A stretch of 64,000 nucleotides of DNA from positions 99,558-163,557 of the forward strand of contig WTGV01000019.1 in assembly GCA_011525295.1 (NCBI GenBank), read 5' to 3'. The notes below the pieces were generated by a model. That model saw only the letters and a list, made by a program, of their open reading frames with translations, ran no database searches and was not told where the DNA came from. The position numbers and the translations under genes are program-made. The stretch comes from Pseudomonadales bacterium (GTDB lineage Bacteria; Pseudomonadota; Gammaproteobacteria; Pseudomonadales; Azotimanducaceae). Of the stretch, positions 56,994 to 64,000 are shown piece by piece. Positions within the stretch are counted from its first letter, which is position 1, and the number at the start of each line of letters is the position of its first letter.

Positions 56994-57334
56994 GGGGTAA
57001 CAGTCTCCGGATGTTTTGACTCGATCAAAGTTCGTTGCTAACCTCCGATAAGGGTGGTAAACAATGTCCCTTGTTTAACAAGTAGCACCAGTTTTTGCGA
57101 ATTGAGATCAAATTGCGCTAGTTATTCCTACTCAAAATTGTCCATTAAACTGAGGCAACTCCAGGGTATGCAACACTAACAACCTTTAGGATGCTAGAAT
57201 TTCCCACCTAAATTAGCGCGAGATTGCAGAAGAACTCCTCATTTCTCCAAGATTCCAGTGAAATGAGGAATTTGCGATCCGACCGAATTTTACAAGACAT
57301 TGTTGAACATCTTAATTAGAGGTACATCATCTCA
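56994..57334. other. Intergenic region between divergent genes
   Basis: No gene or structured element is identified. It should carry the promoters of the TlpA-like lipoprotein and of the truncated gene at 57335. Confidence 0.3.
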
Positions 57335-57763
57335 GTGAAGTATCAGTATTCAAAACTACTAAACATTCCAACGTACTATCAAGGGACACATGACTCTTTA
57401 TGCACTTATTATGCTGGCTCTATGATGCTAGCGGCACTGTACCCAAAGTTTGGACCGCTTTTTGGTAAAGCCAAATTCGACATTGGAGACTTCGAGATCG
57501 ATGATCCAATCATTAGTAGATATTTAGGTCCGAAGCGCAGAGGAAAAGCCAGCAGCCTCAACCAGAAAAACAGGAACATTCTTTCGCGATGGTTTTTTGA
57601 AGGAGAGGATTTGAAACCGTTATGCACGACGTTAAACAGTTTAGTAGAGCATCACAAATATTCAACGAATTTTGAATATACAGAACGGACCGCACGTAAC
57701 GCTAGTCTTTGATTAGCGACTCTTCTATCCCTAAACCCGAGAAAGCCAATTGTGGTACCGTGA
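57335..57763 (+). pseudogene. C39-like cysteine peptidase-like protein, apparently interrupted
   Basis: The frame from 57335 gives 125 residues up to a TGA (57710-57712). Its N-terminus, NIPTYYQGTHDSLCTYYAGS, puts Gln and Cys at the spacing used by C39/papain-like peptidases for the oxyanion hole and nucleophile. After the TGA the same frame continues LATLLSLNPRKPIVVP. That resembles the family strand (..GKPVIV) before the catalytic His, and then ends at 57763. No catalytic His or Asp is visible. Truncation by a nonsense change plus loss of the 3' part is the likeliest reading. An intact small protein of other function remains possible. Confidence 0.4.
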
Positions 57764-57780
57764 CACCTGAGTTGTCACGG
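57758..57780. terminator. Perfect 8-bp hairpin after the interrupted gene
   Basis: CCGTGACA and TGTCACGG pair around CCTGAGT. Only a weak T-rich stretch (ATCTAGTTTGCTCT) follows, so termination strength is uncertain. Confidence 0.4.
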
Positions 57781-57842
57781 ATCTAGTTTGCTCTAAGCTT
57801 CGACTCACTCCAATCCGCGCGCGTATTCGCAATCACCGCCCG

Positions 57843-57907
57843 TTAACGGTCGCTTCGCTACGGCGATCAACGCATTGATCTTAGTGCCCATGCACGGCGA
57901 CCGTTAA
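57843..57907. repeat. Nested inverted repeat overlapping a stop codon
   Basis: TTAACGGTCGC (57843-57853) and GCGACCGTTAA (57897-57907) are a perfect 11-bp inverted repeat. The spacer holds a second perfect stem, GATCAA/TTGATC (57865-57880). The right arm includes the stop codon of the minus-strand barrel gene. It may act as a terminator or mRNA-end structure; there is no T run. Confidence 0.5.
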
Positions 57908-58545
57908 AGACCGCGCAGTCTCACGTTAATGGACATTGCGCCAGCCTCGCCAAAAAACTTTGTCAGAGACAACTCGAGAGCACGTTTCTTATCTTGCTCA
58001 GCGTTCTTTGGTTCGTCACTACCAAATTTCCTCAGCATACCAAACGAAACAACGGAGTCGAAGTCGCTATCCTTCACTAATCGCCTTGGGAAGACTTCTT
58101 CACCTTCGAAAAACACGTGAAATTTCTTTGAATAACGACTGTATCCCGCTTTGCCGATTAGAGACCATCGCTCATTGAGCTGATGAGTGTATGTACCAAC
58201 GATTGAAGCGTAATTATTGCGTTTGGTCTTCAAGTCAACAATCTCTCCCGAGACTTCAACATCGCTCACGTCGGATAGAGTAGTAGTATCCAAATTAGGT
58301 GCTATGTCTATAAAGCCCTCGACGCCGAATTTATCATTGAATTGAACTCCAAAACCACGGAGCCGGAATCCGATACCGCTCCCGACCTGAGCCTCTACAT
58401 CTTCACCGTACCAAGACAAACCAATCAATGAGTACGTCGGCGGTAAGTTGAACCTCTTTGTTTTTTCCTTGTCCTCGTCCTTAGTTTCACCAAAACCAGA
58501 CACGGACAGAACAAAAGATAGAGTGGCAAGAACAACAAACTTCAT
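57904..58545 (-). CDS. Outer-membrane beta-barrel-like protein (family A)
   Basis: A 213-residue protein with a signal peptide (VVLATLSFVLSVSGFGETKD), a short Lys/Glu-rich linker, and the family signature AQVGSGIGFRLRGFGVQF then FGVEGFIDIAPNLDT and RNNYASIVGTYTHQLNERWS. It is most like the gene at 3065 (FGIEGFVDFAPEL). The C-terminus ends INVRLRGL, so the terminal aromatic is missing. Confidence 0.72.
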   Translation of the reverse strand: MKFVVLATLSFVLSVSGFGETKDEDKEKTKRFNLPPTYSLIGLSWYGEDVEAQVGSGIGFRLRGFGVQFNDKFGVEGFIDIAPNLDTTTLSDVSDVEVSGEIVDLKTKRNNYASIVGTYTHQLNERWSLIGKAGYSRYSKKFHVFFEGEEVFPRRLVKDSDFDSVVSFGMLRKFGSDEPKNAEQDKKRALELSLTKFFGEAGAMSINVRLRGL

Positions 58546-58839
58546 AGGCTACCTCTTATAGTTTGAATTTTGAAAATTTGGTCCCCGTCGAACCAGGAAC
58601 ATTCAATACGATTTTATGAGCCTCTAAACTAATCGTGTTGGCGACTGACATTGCCTCTACTAGTTGGATATCGAACGTTAGAAAGTGGTGAGGAGTCCTT
58701 TTATCGCCAGAACACACCATTCTTTGGATCGTCGAGTACAGATCGTCGAATTGGTGCAAGGGAGTCGCTCGAGAACTTCTGACGCGACAGATTGTGGTTC
58801 AGCTGATCCAGCGGTTCGAAATTACACGATGAATGCTGT

Positions 58840-59442
58840 TCAGAGGGTCCTACCAAATTGAAACGAAAATCTGAATCCGTCGCGGTCACCTTGTATCTCC
58901 GTTCCGAAGTCAGCACTGAGAGCCCAATCGTTAGCCATTGGATAGAGGAAGCCGCCTGAAACCCACGTTCTAGAGCTTGAAAAGTCAGTCAGTTGAGTTT
59001 TCGTTATCGCTCCTCTTAGCCTGAACGCGTCGAAGGCTAACCACGCGCCGGTAGTAAAACTCGAATAGTCTGCAGATTCGCCTCTGCTGTCTTCATCGAC
59101 GAAAGATATGCCGAAAAATGGAGTCCAATCGCCATAACTCCAACCCATTTCACCGGAAAATATGGTTTGGCTAAAGTCTGTGTTTGAAGGCAAACAATGG
59201 GACCTCACGCAACTTTCCGAGTCACCTGTTAGACGAGAGAATTTTCCTCCGAAGTAATACCCGGAGTCCGCAAAACGAAAGAATTGCACGCCGAAGCCAT
59301 TCAAAGCTGACTTAACAGAGGTTCCAGCATGTTCGATTTCGACATCTTCTGTGTGTAGTTCAAGAGACCCAAGAATTACTCGTTCGTCTGCAATGACGTA
59401 GACAGACAGCAATACTAAGGGCACCACTAGTAAGTTTTTCAT
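58840..59442 (-). CDS. Barrel-like envelope protein (family B)
   Basis: A 200-residue protein, the same length as its paralogue at 49023. It has a signal peptide (MKNLLVVPLVLLSVYVIADE), LNGFGVQFFRFADSGYYFGG, the Cys pair CVRSHC, FSGEMGWSYGDWTPFFGI and the ending GFRFSFQFGRTL. Ribosome binding site GGAGAT precedes the ATG. The function is unknown. Confidence 0.75.
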   Translation of the reverse strand: MKNLLVVPLVLLSVYVIADERVILGSLELHTEDVEIEHAGTSVKSALNGFGVQFFRFADSGYYFGGKFSRLTGDSESCVRSHCLPSNTDFSQTIFSGEMGWSYGDWTPFFGISFVDEDSRGESADYSSFTTGAWLAFDAFRLRGAITKTQLTDFSSSRTWVSGGFLYPMANDWALSADFGTEIQGDRDGFRFSFQFGRTL

Positions 59443-60177
59443 GCTTCGATCTCCTTGATGTGTTTGTTCTCGCGTCCTCCAGAACGAAAGTATCTAATTG
59501 ATGTGCTGTGTATTGAATTGTACCCCAGACACAGCGACAGCATTTAGATTTTCTGTTCTCTTGACAGCAGAAGTAAATTTCTTCCTGGAAGTATAGTTCC
59601 CTGAGAATCGAGAGCAATTTTTCAGGTCAGTGAAGGCCCATCGAAGTCTGGCGTTGTTTGCTCGTGAATTTGATCCGACCTTATCAACGATTAGCAGTTG
59701 GTTATAGGGGCAGCGAATGGTACGACAGTATCAGAGGATTTGAAACTGCCGTAACAGCTTCGTAAGGTGGGGCGGAAGTTGCCTTAGTCGAAGAGGAAAA
59801 CTCGATCTTCGTAAAAGCCGCGGCCTGGTTCGTACCGAGCCGAGATAGTTGCCGCTACTCAGAGGTTTTAGCCAAAGTAGCGGATTACTCATAGCATTGG
59901 AATGGCGGAGTCCAGTAGTACATGAACAGAGATCTGCTCTAGAACATGGATCAACAGCATATCCCAAATAAACTCTTATCAAGCCGAGGTAACTTCATAG
60001 TAAAATAGCTTGAGTGGAGTCTACAAATAGTGGTATTCAGAAGTTACTATCACTAACTCCAATACGGGAGAGACCGGAAATTCTTCGTACTCGACGAATT
60101 TCAGAACAACAAACACTTTAGAGTAAAGAAAACTTGGAGAGAGTGTCGTCCCCCACAACAACATTCTTCATTGTCAA
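59443..60177. other. Long gap containing an IS3 relic
   Basis: Apart from the transposase remnant at 59630-59850, no gene is supported. The first 190 bases hold the leader and promoter area of the family B gene. The last 300 bases show nothing identifiable. Confidence 0.4.
59630..59850 (+). mobile_element. IS3-family OrfA transposase relic
   Basis: The plus frame at 59630-59707 reads VKAHRSLALFAREFDPTLST then ISSWL and a stop, matching the OrfA helix-turn-helix (typically SALAREFEPSAQTIRNWV). After a frame change, 59766-59840 reads EVALVEEENSIFVKAAAWFV, the leucine-zipper end of OrfA (typically REEREILKKAAAWFARE). The order and spacing fit one element with stops and frameshifts. OrfB is not recognisable. 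It is a decayed copy. Confidence 0.65.
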
Positions 60178-61023
60178 TTGAAAAGGGCACTAATACGTTC
60201 GAGTGGCGTGATCTTCATTGTCGCGCTGCCGCTAGGGCTTCTCGCGGACAGGGGGGAAACCTCGGTAGACGCTGGCGACATTGTGGCCAGTGATTTCGCT
60301 GAGATGCAGCAGCATGCCCAAACACAATACGAGCACTTGCTAACCAAGCTTGAGGTCGCGAGTTCACTTTCGGACGAACACAAAGAACTCGTTGCTACGG
60401 CCTTGAGTAAGAATTTAGAAGGATTGCCGATTTGTACGTTCAGTCAAGAAATTGTTTATGCAGAAGAAACCGAAAGAAGTGAGACTCGACTGGTCACCGT
60501 GCACGACAATGGCGTACTCACTGACGACAAGGGACGAGAAAGACTTTTTAGTGAGTGGAAATACTCGCCTTTTACCGCTCCTTCAGCAGCTGGTCTGGAC
60601 TTTTCTTCGACATCGATAATCGACGAAACCGATACCGACATCACGTTTCAATTTCGATTTGACAAAAAGGCGAAGTCATCTAGCGAAAACATCACCGAAC
60701 TACTACGCGATCTCAGAAGAGTCGCAAAGAATTTGCGATACGAGTTCAAGGTTGACATTCAATCCGGTGCTCCAAAATCGTTAGTCTTAGAACTCATCAA
60801 GCCGACACGGGTCTTTGTGGTAGCAAGGGTCAAAAAAATTCGCTATGTTTCTCTATATGAATATGACGAGAATTTGCAACGGTTTGTTATTCCTGAACAG
60901 TCTGTCGAATACACTGCGTCCGCACCCATCAGAGGGACTGAAACAGAGAAAATTGATGTTATCCATTCGAACTTTGAATGTTCTACACCAATTAGATATG
61001 TATGGCACGCGTCCGGCGACTGA
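60178..61023 (+). CDS. Exported protein of unknown function
   Basis: A 281-residue protein from a TTG with a signal peptide (SGVIFIVALPLGLLADRGET). The mature part is mixed helix/strand and highly charged, with no lipobox. FDKKAKSSSENITELLRDLR is a charged helical region. No family is recognised. Ribosome binding site signals are weak. Confidence 0.55.
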   Translation: MKRALIRSSGVIFIVALPLGLLADRGETSVDAGDIVASDFAEMQQHAQTQYEHLLTKLEVASSLSDEHKELVATALSKNLEGLPICTFSQEIVYAEETERSETRLVTVHDNGVLTDDKGRERLFSEWKYSPFTAPSAAGLDFSSTSIIDETDTDITFQFRFDKKAKSSSENITELLRDLRRVAKNLRYEFKVDIQSGAPKSLVLELIKPTRVFVVARVKKIRYVSLYEYDENLQRFVIPEQSVEYTASAPIRGTETEKIDVIHSNFECSTPIRYVWHASGD

Positions 61024-61120
61024 ATTGAGAGTCTCACATCATTGATGAAGACGGGAGTTGCCTCAGTTTGATGGCCTCCCACAATCCTAGATTCCTTGAT
61101 GAAGTGCACTTGAGGTACTT

Positions 61121-61420
61121 ATGAAAATTGCTATTTTCTGAGTCAAAGTGTTGATGCTGGCGGTGTCGAGTCACTGACAAATTTACACCCCCAATTTTTG
61201 CATTTCAGGAGATTTGTTACTAAATTCGGAAAAAGAAGACGCAGGGGTTGGTAGCGGCATCGGTCATAGATTGTCGGTGGGTTGGCAATTCAGACCGAGA
61301 TGGGGTGCAGAAATTATTTTTTTCCAAGACACCTTGTGATGCGATTCCCCGACATCGACGAACCAAAATCTTTGTTAATTGCAGGTACCTTCAGTTACCT
61401 GTGTTTTTTTGAGTGCGGAG
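61121..61420 (+). pseudogene. Decayed family A barrel gene
   Basis: From the ATG at 61121 (with TGAGGT upstream) one frame reads a broken signal peptide with TGA stops at 61139 and 61175. It then reads DLLLNSEKEDAGVGSGIGHR, continues LSVGWQFRPRWGAEIIFF and stops at 61337. This matches the conserved block of family A barrels (VGSGIGFRLRGFGVQF...FGVEGF at 57904; VGDGAGFRGGLGWQ...FGIEGF at 3065). A following frame, MRFPDIDEPKSLLIAGTFSYL, resembles the next strand, implying a frameshift. The 3' half is lost. Confidence 0.6.
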
Positions 61421-61428
61421 CAAATAGA

Positions 61429-61599
61429 ATGAGAGAACTGTCTTTGTCAGCGTTGTTACTAACATTGCTGATATCGGGTTGTGCTTCCGTGAACGGCCCA
61501 ACAGTGGAATCCAAACCTGCCCCAATCGAATCATCGACCGCCGAGACTGTTGAGGAATCGAACACACAAGAAGCTAATGAAGTTTCGCAACCAAGATAA
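61429..61599 (+). CDS. Small lipoprotein
   Basis: A 56-residue lipoprotein. The ATG at 61429 is chosen over the longer open frame because GCGGAG precedes it and a perfect signal peptide follows (LSALLLTLLISGC, lipobox SGC). The mature tail is Ser/Thr/Glu/Pro-rich. After the TAA at 61597 the same frame continues for 33 codons (TKIIRWGVVGYLGLGLLFFL) with a membrane-like segment and ends at 61701. So this may be the front half of a longer, interrupted gene. Confidence 0.55.
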   Translation: MRELSLSALLLTLLISGCASVNGPTVESKPAPIESSTAETVEESNTQEANEVSQPR

Positions 61600-61936
61600 G
61601 AAAGTCAACGTAAGCTCACGAAGATAATTCGTTGGGGCGTCGTGGGCTATTTAGGCCTTGGTTTATTGTTCTTTTTGTTCTTCGAGGGCATATGGAACTG
61701 AGCACGGTATGGAGGACACATTCTTAATAGCTTTTTAATCAACAAGCTTCACCATTCGTCCTCTCATTGATTGCTTAAGTCTTGTTCGGTTGTGGGTTGA
61801 GATTGGTTTTCATCGCCTCAGATAGTAGGTGTTTAAGAAGTACTGATTGATCCGTTCGGCTGCTTTCTGCCGCGAGCGAAGTCGGCAGCTATGCACCGAT
61901 TCTCGTTTCAACCGTCCTTACACACTCTTCGCCAAA

Positions 61937-62203
61937 TCACTTTCGGCACAGGTTCGAACCCAAGCCATACTCAATTTCAAACGATAGTGTTGTACGCACA
62001 TGCGGTACGTAGTTGATTGTTGGTTCGTAGACGGTCGTACTGGACACACTATCCTCATGCAAATGAACCGGTAGAGGGAATCTCCAAACCTGATATTGGC
62101 TCACCGTCCAGCCTGTTGATCCTAACTTTGACCAACTCAAGCGATGGAATCTTAGAAGTTTGCGAGGAGGGATTAGTGAGGTGAGCGATTCACCTGAGTA
62201 CGG
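61937..62203 (-). pseudogene. Barrel-like C-terminal fragment
   Basis: Directly after the TGA of the 311-residue barrel gene the same minus-strand frame stays open for 88 codons. It ends with sequence that looks like the last strands of an outer-membrane protein (VWRFPLPVHLHEDSVSSTTV, VPHVRTTLSFEIEYGL). It lacks a good start. It is either the remnant of a second gene or the lost end of the upstream one. Confidence 0.35.
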
Positions 62204-63139
62204 TCAGCGTGTAGTACCACCGATGCGACGCGTCGCCACGAATCCTATAGTTACATGCGACCATGACTTGAACACAAAATTCGATACAAAAGGTGTGCGA
62301 CCATCAGCAGTTACGGGAGCATGACTTCGGATGGTCGTCCATAATGCGTTGTCATGCTCGACATCGCCAATAACTCGCCAAGTAATCCGTAATCCGAGAG
62401 ATAGATCTTGTCCAATGTGCATGTCGACACCGGCAAGAAAACTGTAGGTCAGCGCACGTTGTTGTACCGCTTCGTTGATCGCGCTCAAAGAACCCGCCGC
62501 GTTCAATTTTGCTTCGGTAGGCCAATCAACCGGAAACGGTACGTTCAAGTATCCTTCACGCACTGTCTTGCGTAAGAACTGCTCTCCATAATGGAAGTCC
62601 AAAAACGCCACACCAAATCCGGCACCTACATACGCCTGCCAGCGAGGAGCCAATTCGAAATCTCGCAATACATTAACGGCAAAGATCGATGTGCCTTGGT
62701 CGTTGAAGGAGTTATTAGGAAGTGCGTACTGGGACCATTCATTCGTTTTACTATCAATCGCACTGTCTCCACTCGTTGCCAACGGTAACAAGTCTTGGGC
62801 ACTTTTGAATTGGTTGCGCTCGTAGATACCTTCGACACGCCAGGACCCGAATACGCGCCCATACCCTAAACTCGCGAACCATCCACCACCGGGTTTGTAC
62901 AAACCTGCATACGATCTTTGTCGTTGTTTTGGGGTGCAGGCACCGTCTGTAGGTGCGTCGCTGGGGTCTGGATACAGGAGTGTGTCGCAATACGTTGGAT
63001 AGTTTATATTGAACACATCAACATCGACATCCGAGTGCGATCCCGCTAGACCCCATTGGAAACTGACATAGGACTCGGCGCTCAGAGTCGTCATTGAAAG
63101 AGTGCACAAAATGAGGCAACATCGCCAATAGTTCTTCAT
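62204..63139 (-). CDS. Outer-membrane barrel-like protein
   Basis: A 311-residue protein with a signal peptide (CLILCTLSMTTLSAESYVSF), then alternating strands including WFASLGYGRVFGSWRVEGIY, WQAYVGAGFGVAFLDFHYG and SFLAGVDMHIGQDLSLGLRI. These are typical of OmpW/OmpA-like or P44/Msp2-like barrels. Two Cys in CDTLLYPDPSDAPTDGAC may form a loop disulfide. It ends in RRIGGTTR instead of an aromatic residue, and the frame continues past the stop, so the C-terminus may have been lost. Confidence 0.65.
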   Translation of the reverse strand: MKNYWRCCLILCTLSMTTLSAESYVSFQWGLAGSHSDVDVDVFNINYPTYCDTLLYPDPSDAPTDGACTPKQRQRSYAGLYKPGGGWFASLGYGRVFGSWRVEGIYERNQFKSAQDLLPLATSGDSAIDSKTNEWSQYALPNNSFNDQGTSIFAVNVLRDFELAPRWQAYVGAGFGVAFLDFHYGEQFLRKTVREGYLNVPFPVDWPTEAKLNAAGSLSAINEAVQQRALTYSFLAGVDMHIGQDLSLGLRITWRVIGDVEHDNALWTTIRSHAPVTADGRTPFVSNFVFKSWSHVTIGFVATRRIGGTTR

Positions 63140-63689
63140 GTTTCTATCCTGTTATTCCTGGAACAAGAACAAATTTTGCACTGTTTCCTTCAATCGGAAC
63201 TCCTAGTTAGGTACTCTTGGTATGTAGCTTCACGCGAGGACGCCCACAGGACAAGTGTTAACACTAGGAAGGAACTAAGCGTACCCCACTTCCACGTCCA
63301 CACTGAAAATTTGCGCTTGTGGAAGACGAAATTTTGACCATGTATCGGTCTGAACGAAACTCAATTTTGAGATTGCGGCGGAACCATTACCTTGGTACGC
63401 TACAAAACCGACTTGGATCTTAGCTGATTAGACTGTACGGGTAATACTTTAAACTAATCTTCAGCACGAACGAAGCACGCTGCCTACCTGTTCGTCAAGA
63501 TTCGAGTCAGAAATAAATATCGCTTCGATGTTAAAAATTGATGTCCGTGTTGGAAATTAACAATGAGGACGCCTAGTAAGTCGAAGAGCTTACACATTAA
63601 AGCTAAAACGAGACGCGAATGCTGGGTCGGACAAATGAGATGGATCAGAAAGCAAACTCATCAGAGAGCCGGTTGTTTTTTTAAGTAGT
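63140..63689. other. Intergenic region, no gene found
   Basis: The 550 bases show no coding frame or structured element that I can support. The upstream area of the barrel gene (63140-63230) should hold its promoter. Confidence 0.3.
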
Positions 63690-63872
63690 ATGGGCACAAA
63701 GACGGAGTTTCCTTCTCATACTAAGATTGCGGCTGGAACTACTATTTTCGACACCGCGATGCTTCTGCCACTTCTGACTCAAGAGCTTGGGTTCCAAGTC
63801 AATCAAAAATACTCTATAAGTGAACGATTATTGGAAGCAGTACCTACCCTTTGTGAGGATCGCCTAGTTTAA
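63690..63872 (+). CDS. Possible 60-residue protein at the window end
   Basis: An ATG frame with a polar N-terminus and helices (TIFDTAMLLPLLTQELGFQV, then SISERLLEAVPTLCEDRLV). There is no clear ribosome binding site and no recognised family. It may be a chance frame. Confidence 0.25.
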   Translation: MGTKTEFPSHTKIAAGTTIFDTAMLLPLLTQELGFQVNQKYSISERLLEAVPTLCEDRLV

Positions 63873-64000
63873 ACCCGACGTTTCACAAACTGTTCTACCC
63901 GGTCCCGCGATCATACCCTTTGTTGCCCGAGCTATCTTCACAGCGAAATTACCTACAACTGGACAATGGAAGTTGGAATATCACATGCCCGTCGAAGCTC

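Noticed and set aside
57843..57907. Integron attC site
   Set aside because: The inverted arms recall attC, but the core-site consensus (GTTRRRY with its partner) is not met and no integrase or cassette array is present.
58556..58916. Two minus-strand frames in the gap between barrel genes at 57904 and 58840
   Set aside because: No ribosome binding site, they overlap each other and the 3' end of the family B gene, and composition is not convincing.
61950..61965. tRNA T-arm-like sequence GGTTCGAACCC
   Set aside because: No acceptor, D-arm or anticodon arm can be built around it; it falls in a barrel-like coding fragment.

Overview
The window looks like chromosomal DNA of a Gram-negative bacterium, most likely a gammaproteobacterium. 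Pointers are the gshB-tonB gene order (also found in Pseudomonas), a TonB transducer, many Sec signal peptides and lipoboxes, and at least nine predicted outer-membrane barrels ending in an aromatic residue. Base composition is moderate, gene density is low, spacers are long, and gene strand changes often. No tRNA, rRNA, CRISPR array or replication origin was seen. The taxonomic call is an inference.

Layout. 1-9.8 kb: a partial gene, a cadherin-like repeat lipoprotein, a small barrel and a 2013-residue subtilase. 10-14 kb: tonB, gshB and a tandem pair of paralogous barrel-like proteins. 14-19 kb: a CrtI-type FAD oxidoreductase, a scar of two insertion sequences (IS110 and IS200/IS605), a decapeptide-repeat protein and a Fic protein. 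19-28.4 kb: three Yip1-like membrane proteins surround glyA, a candidate RiPP cluster, a YCII protein and a permease fused to an ATPase-like domain. 28.5-40 kb: an ARPP-1-like protein, tandem HExxH lipoproteins, a DUF2779 nuclease, a methyltransferase gene broken by one stop codon and a Clp-fold protease. 40-50 kb: barrels, acidic lipoproteins, a GCS2-type carboxylate-amine ligase and an M48 lipoprotein. 50-64 kb: an MscS channel, a PhoD-like phosphatase, a TlpA-like lipoprotein, more barrels, an IS3 relic and several decayed genes.

The standout system is at 21.6-24.2 kb. A 108-residue peptide carries four 16-residue repeats with the core NFVSAPPG. It is followed by a radical SAM/SPASM enzyme whose C-terminal cysteine region strongly resembles FxsB (triceptide/cyclophane) maturases, and by a protein with an HxD...H pattern like a 2-oxoglutarate/Fe(II) oxygenase. 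Each repeat holds one Phe-x-Ser motif, so the locus is proposed as a multi-core, three-residue-cyclophane RiPP pathway with an extra oxidative step.

Two further themes run through the window. One is expansion of local paralogues: five intact members plus one decayed member of one barrel family, three of another, three Yip1-like proteins, two HExxH lipoproteins and two acidic lipoproteins. The other is gene decay through premature stops and IS fragments.
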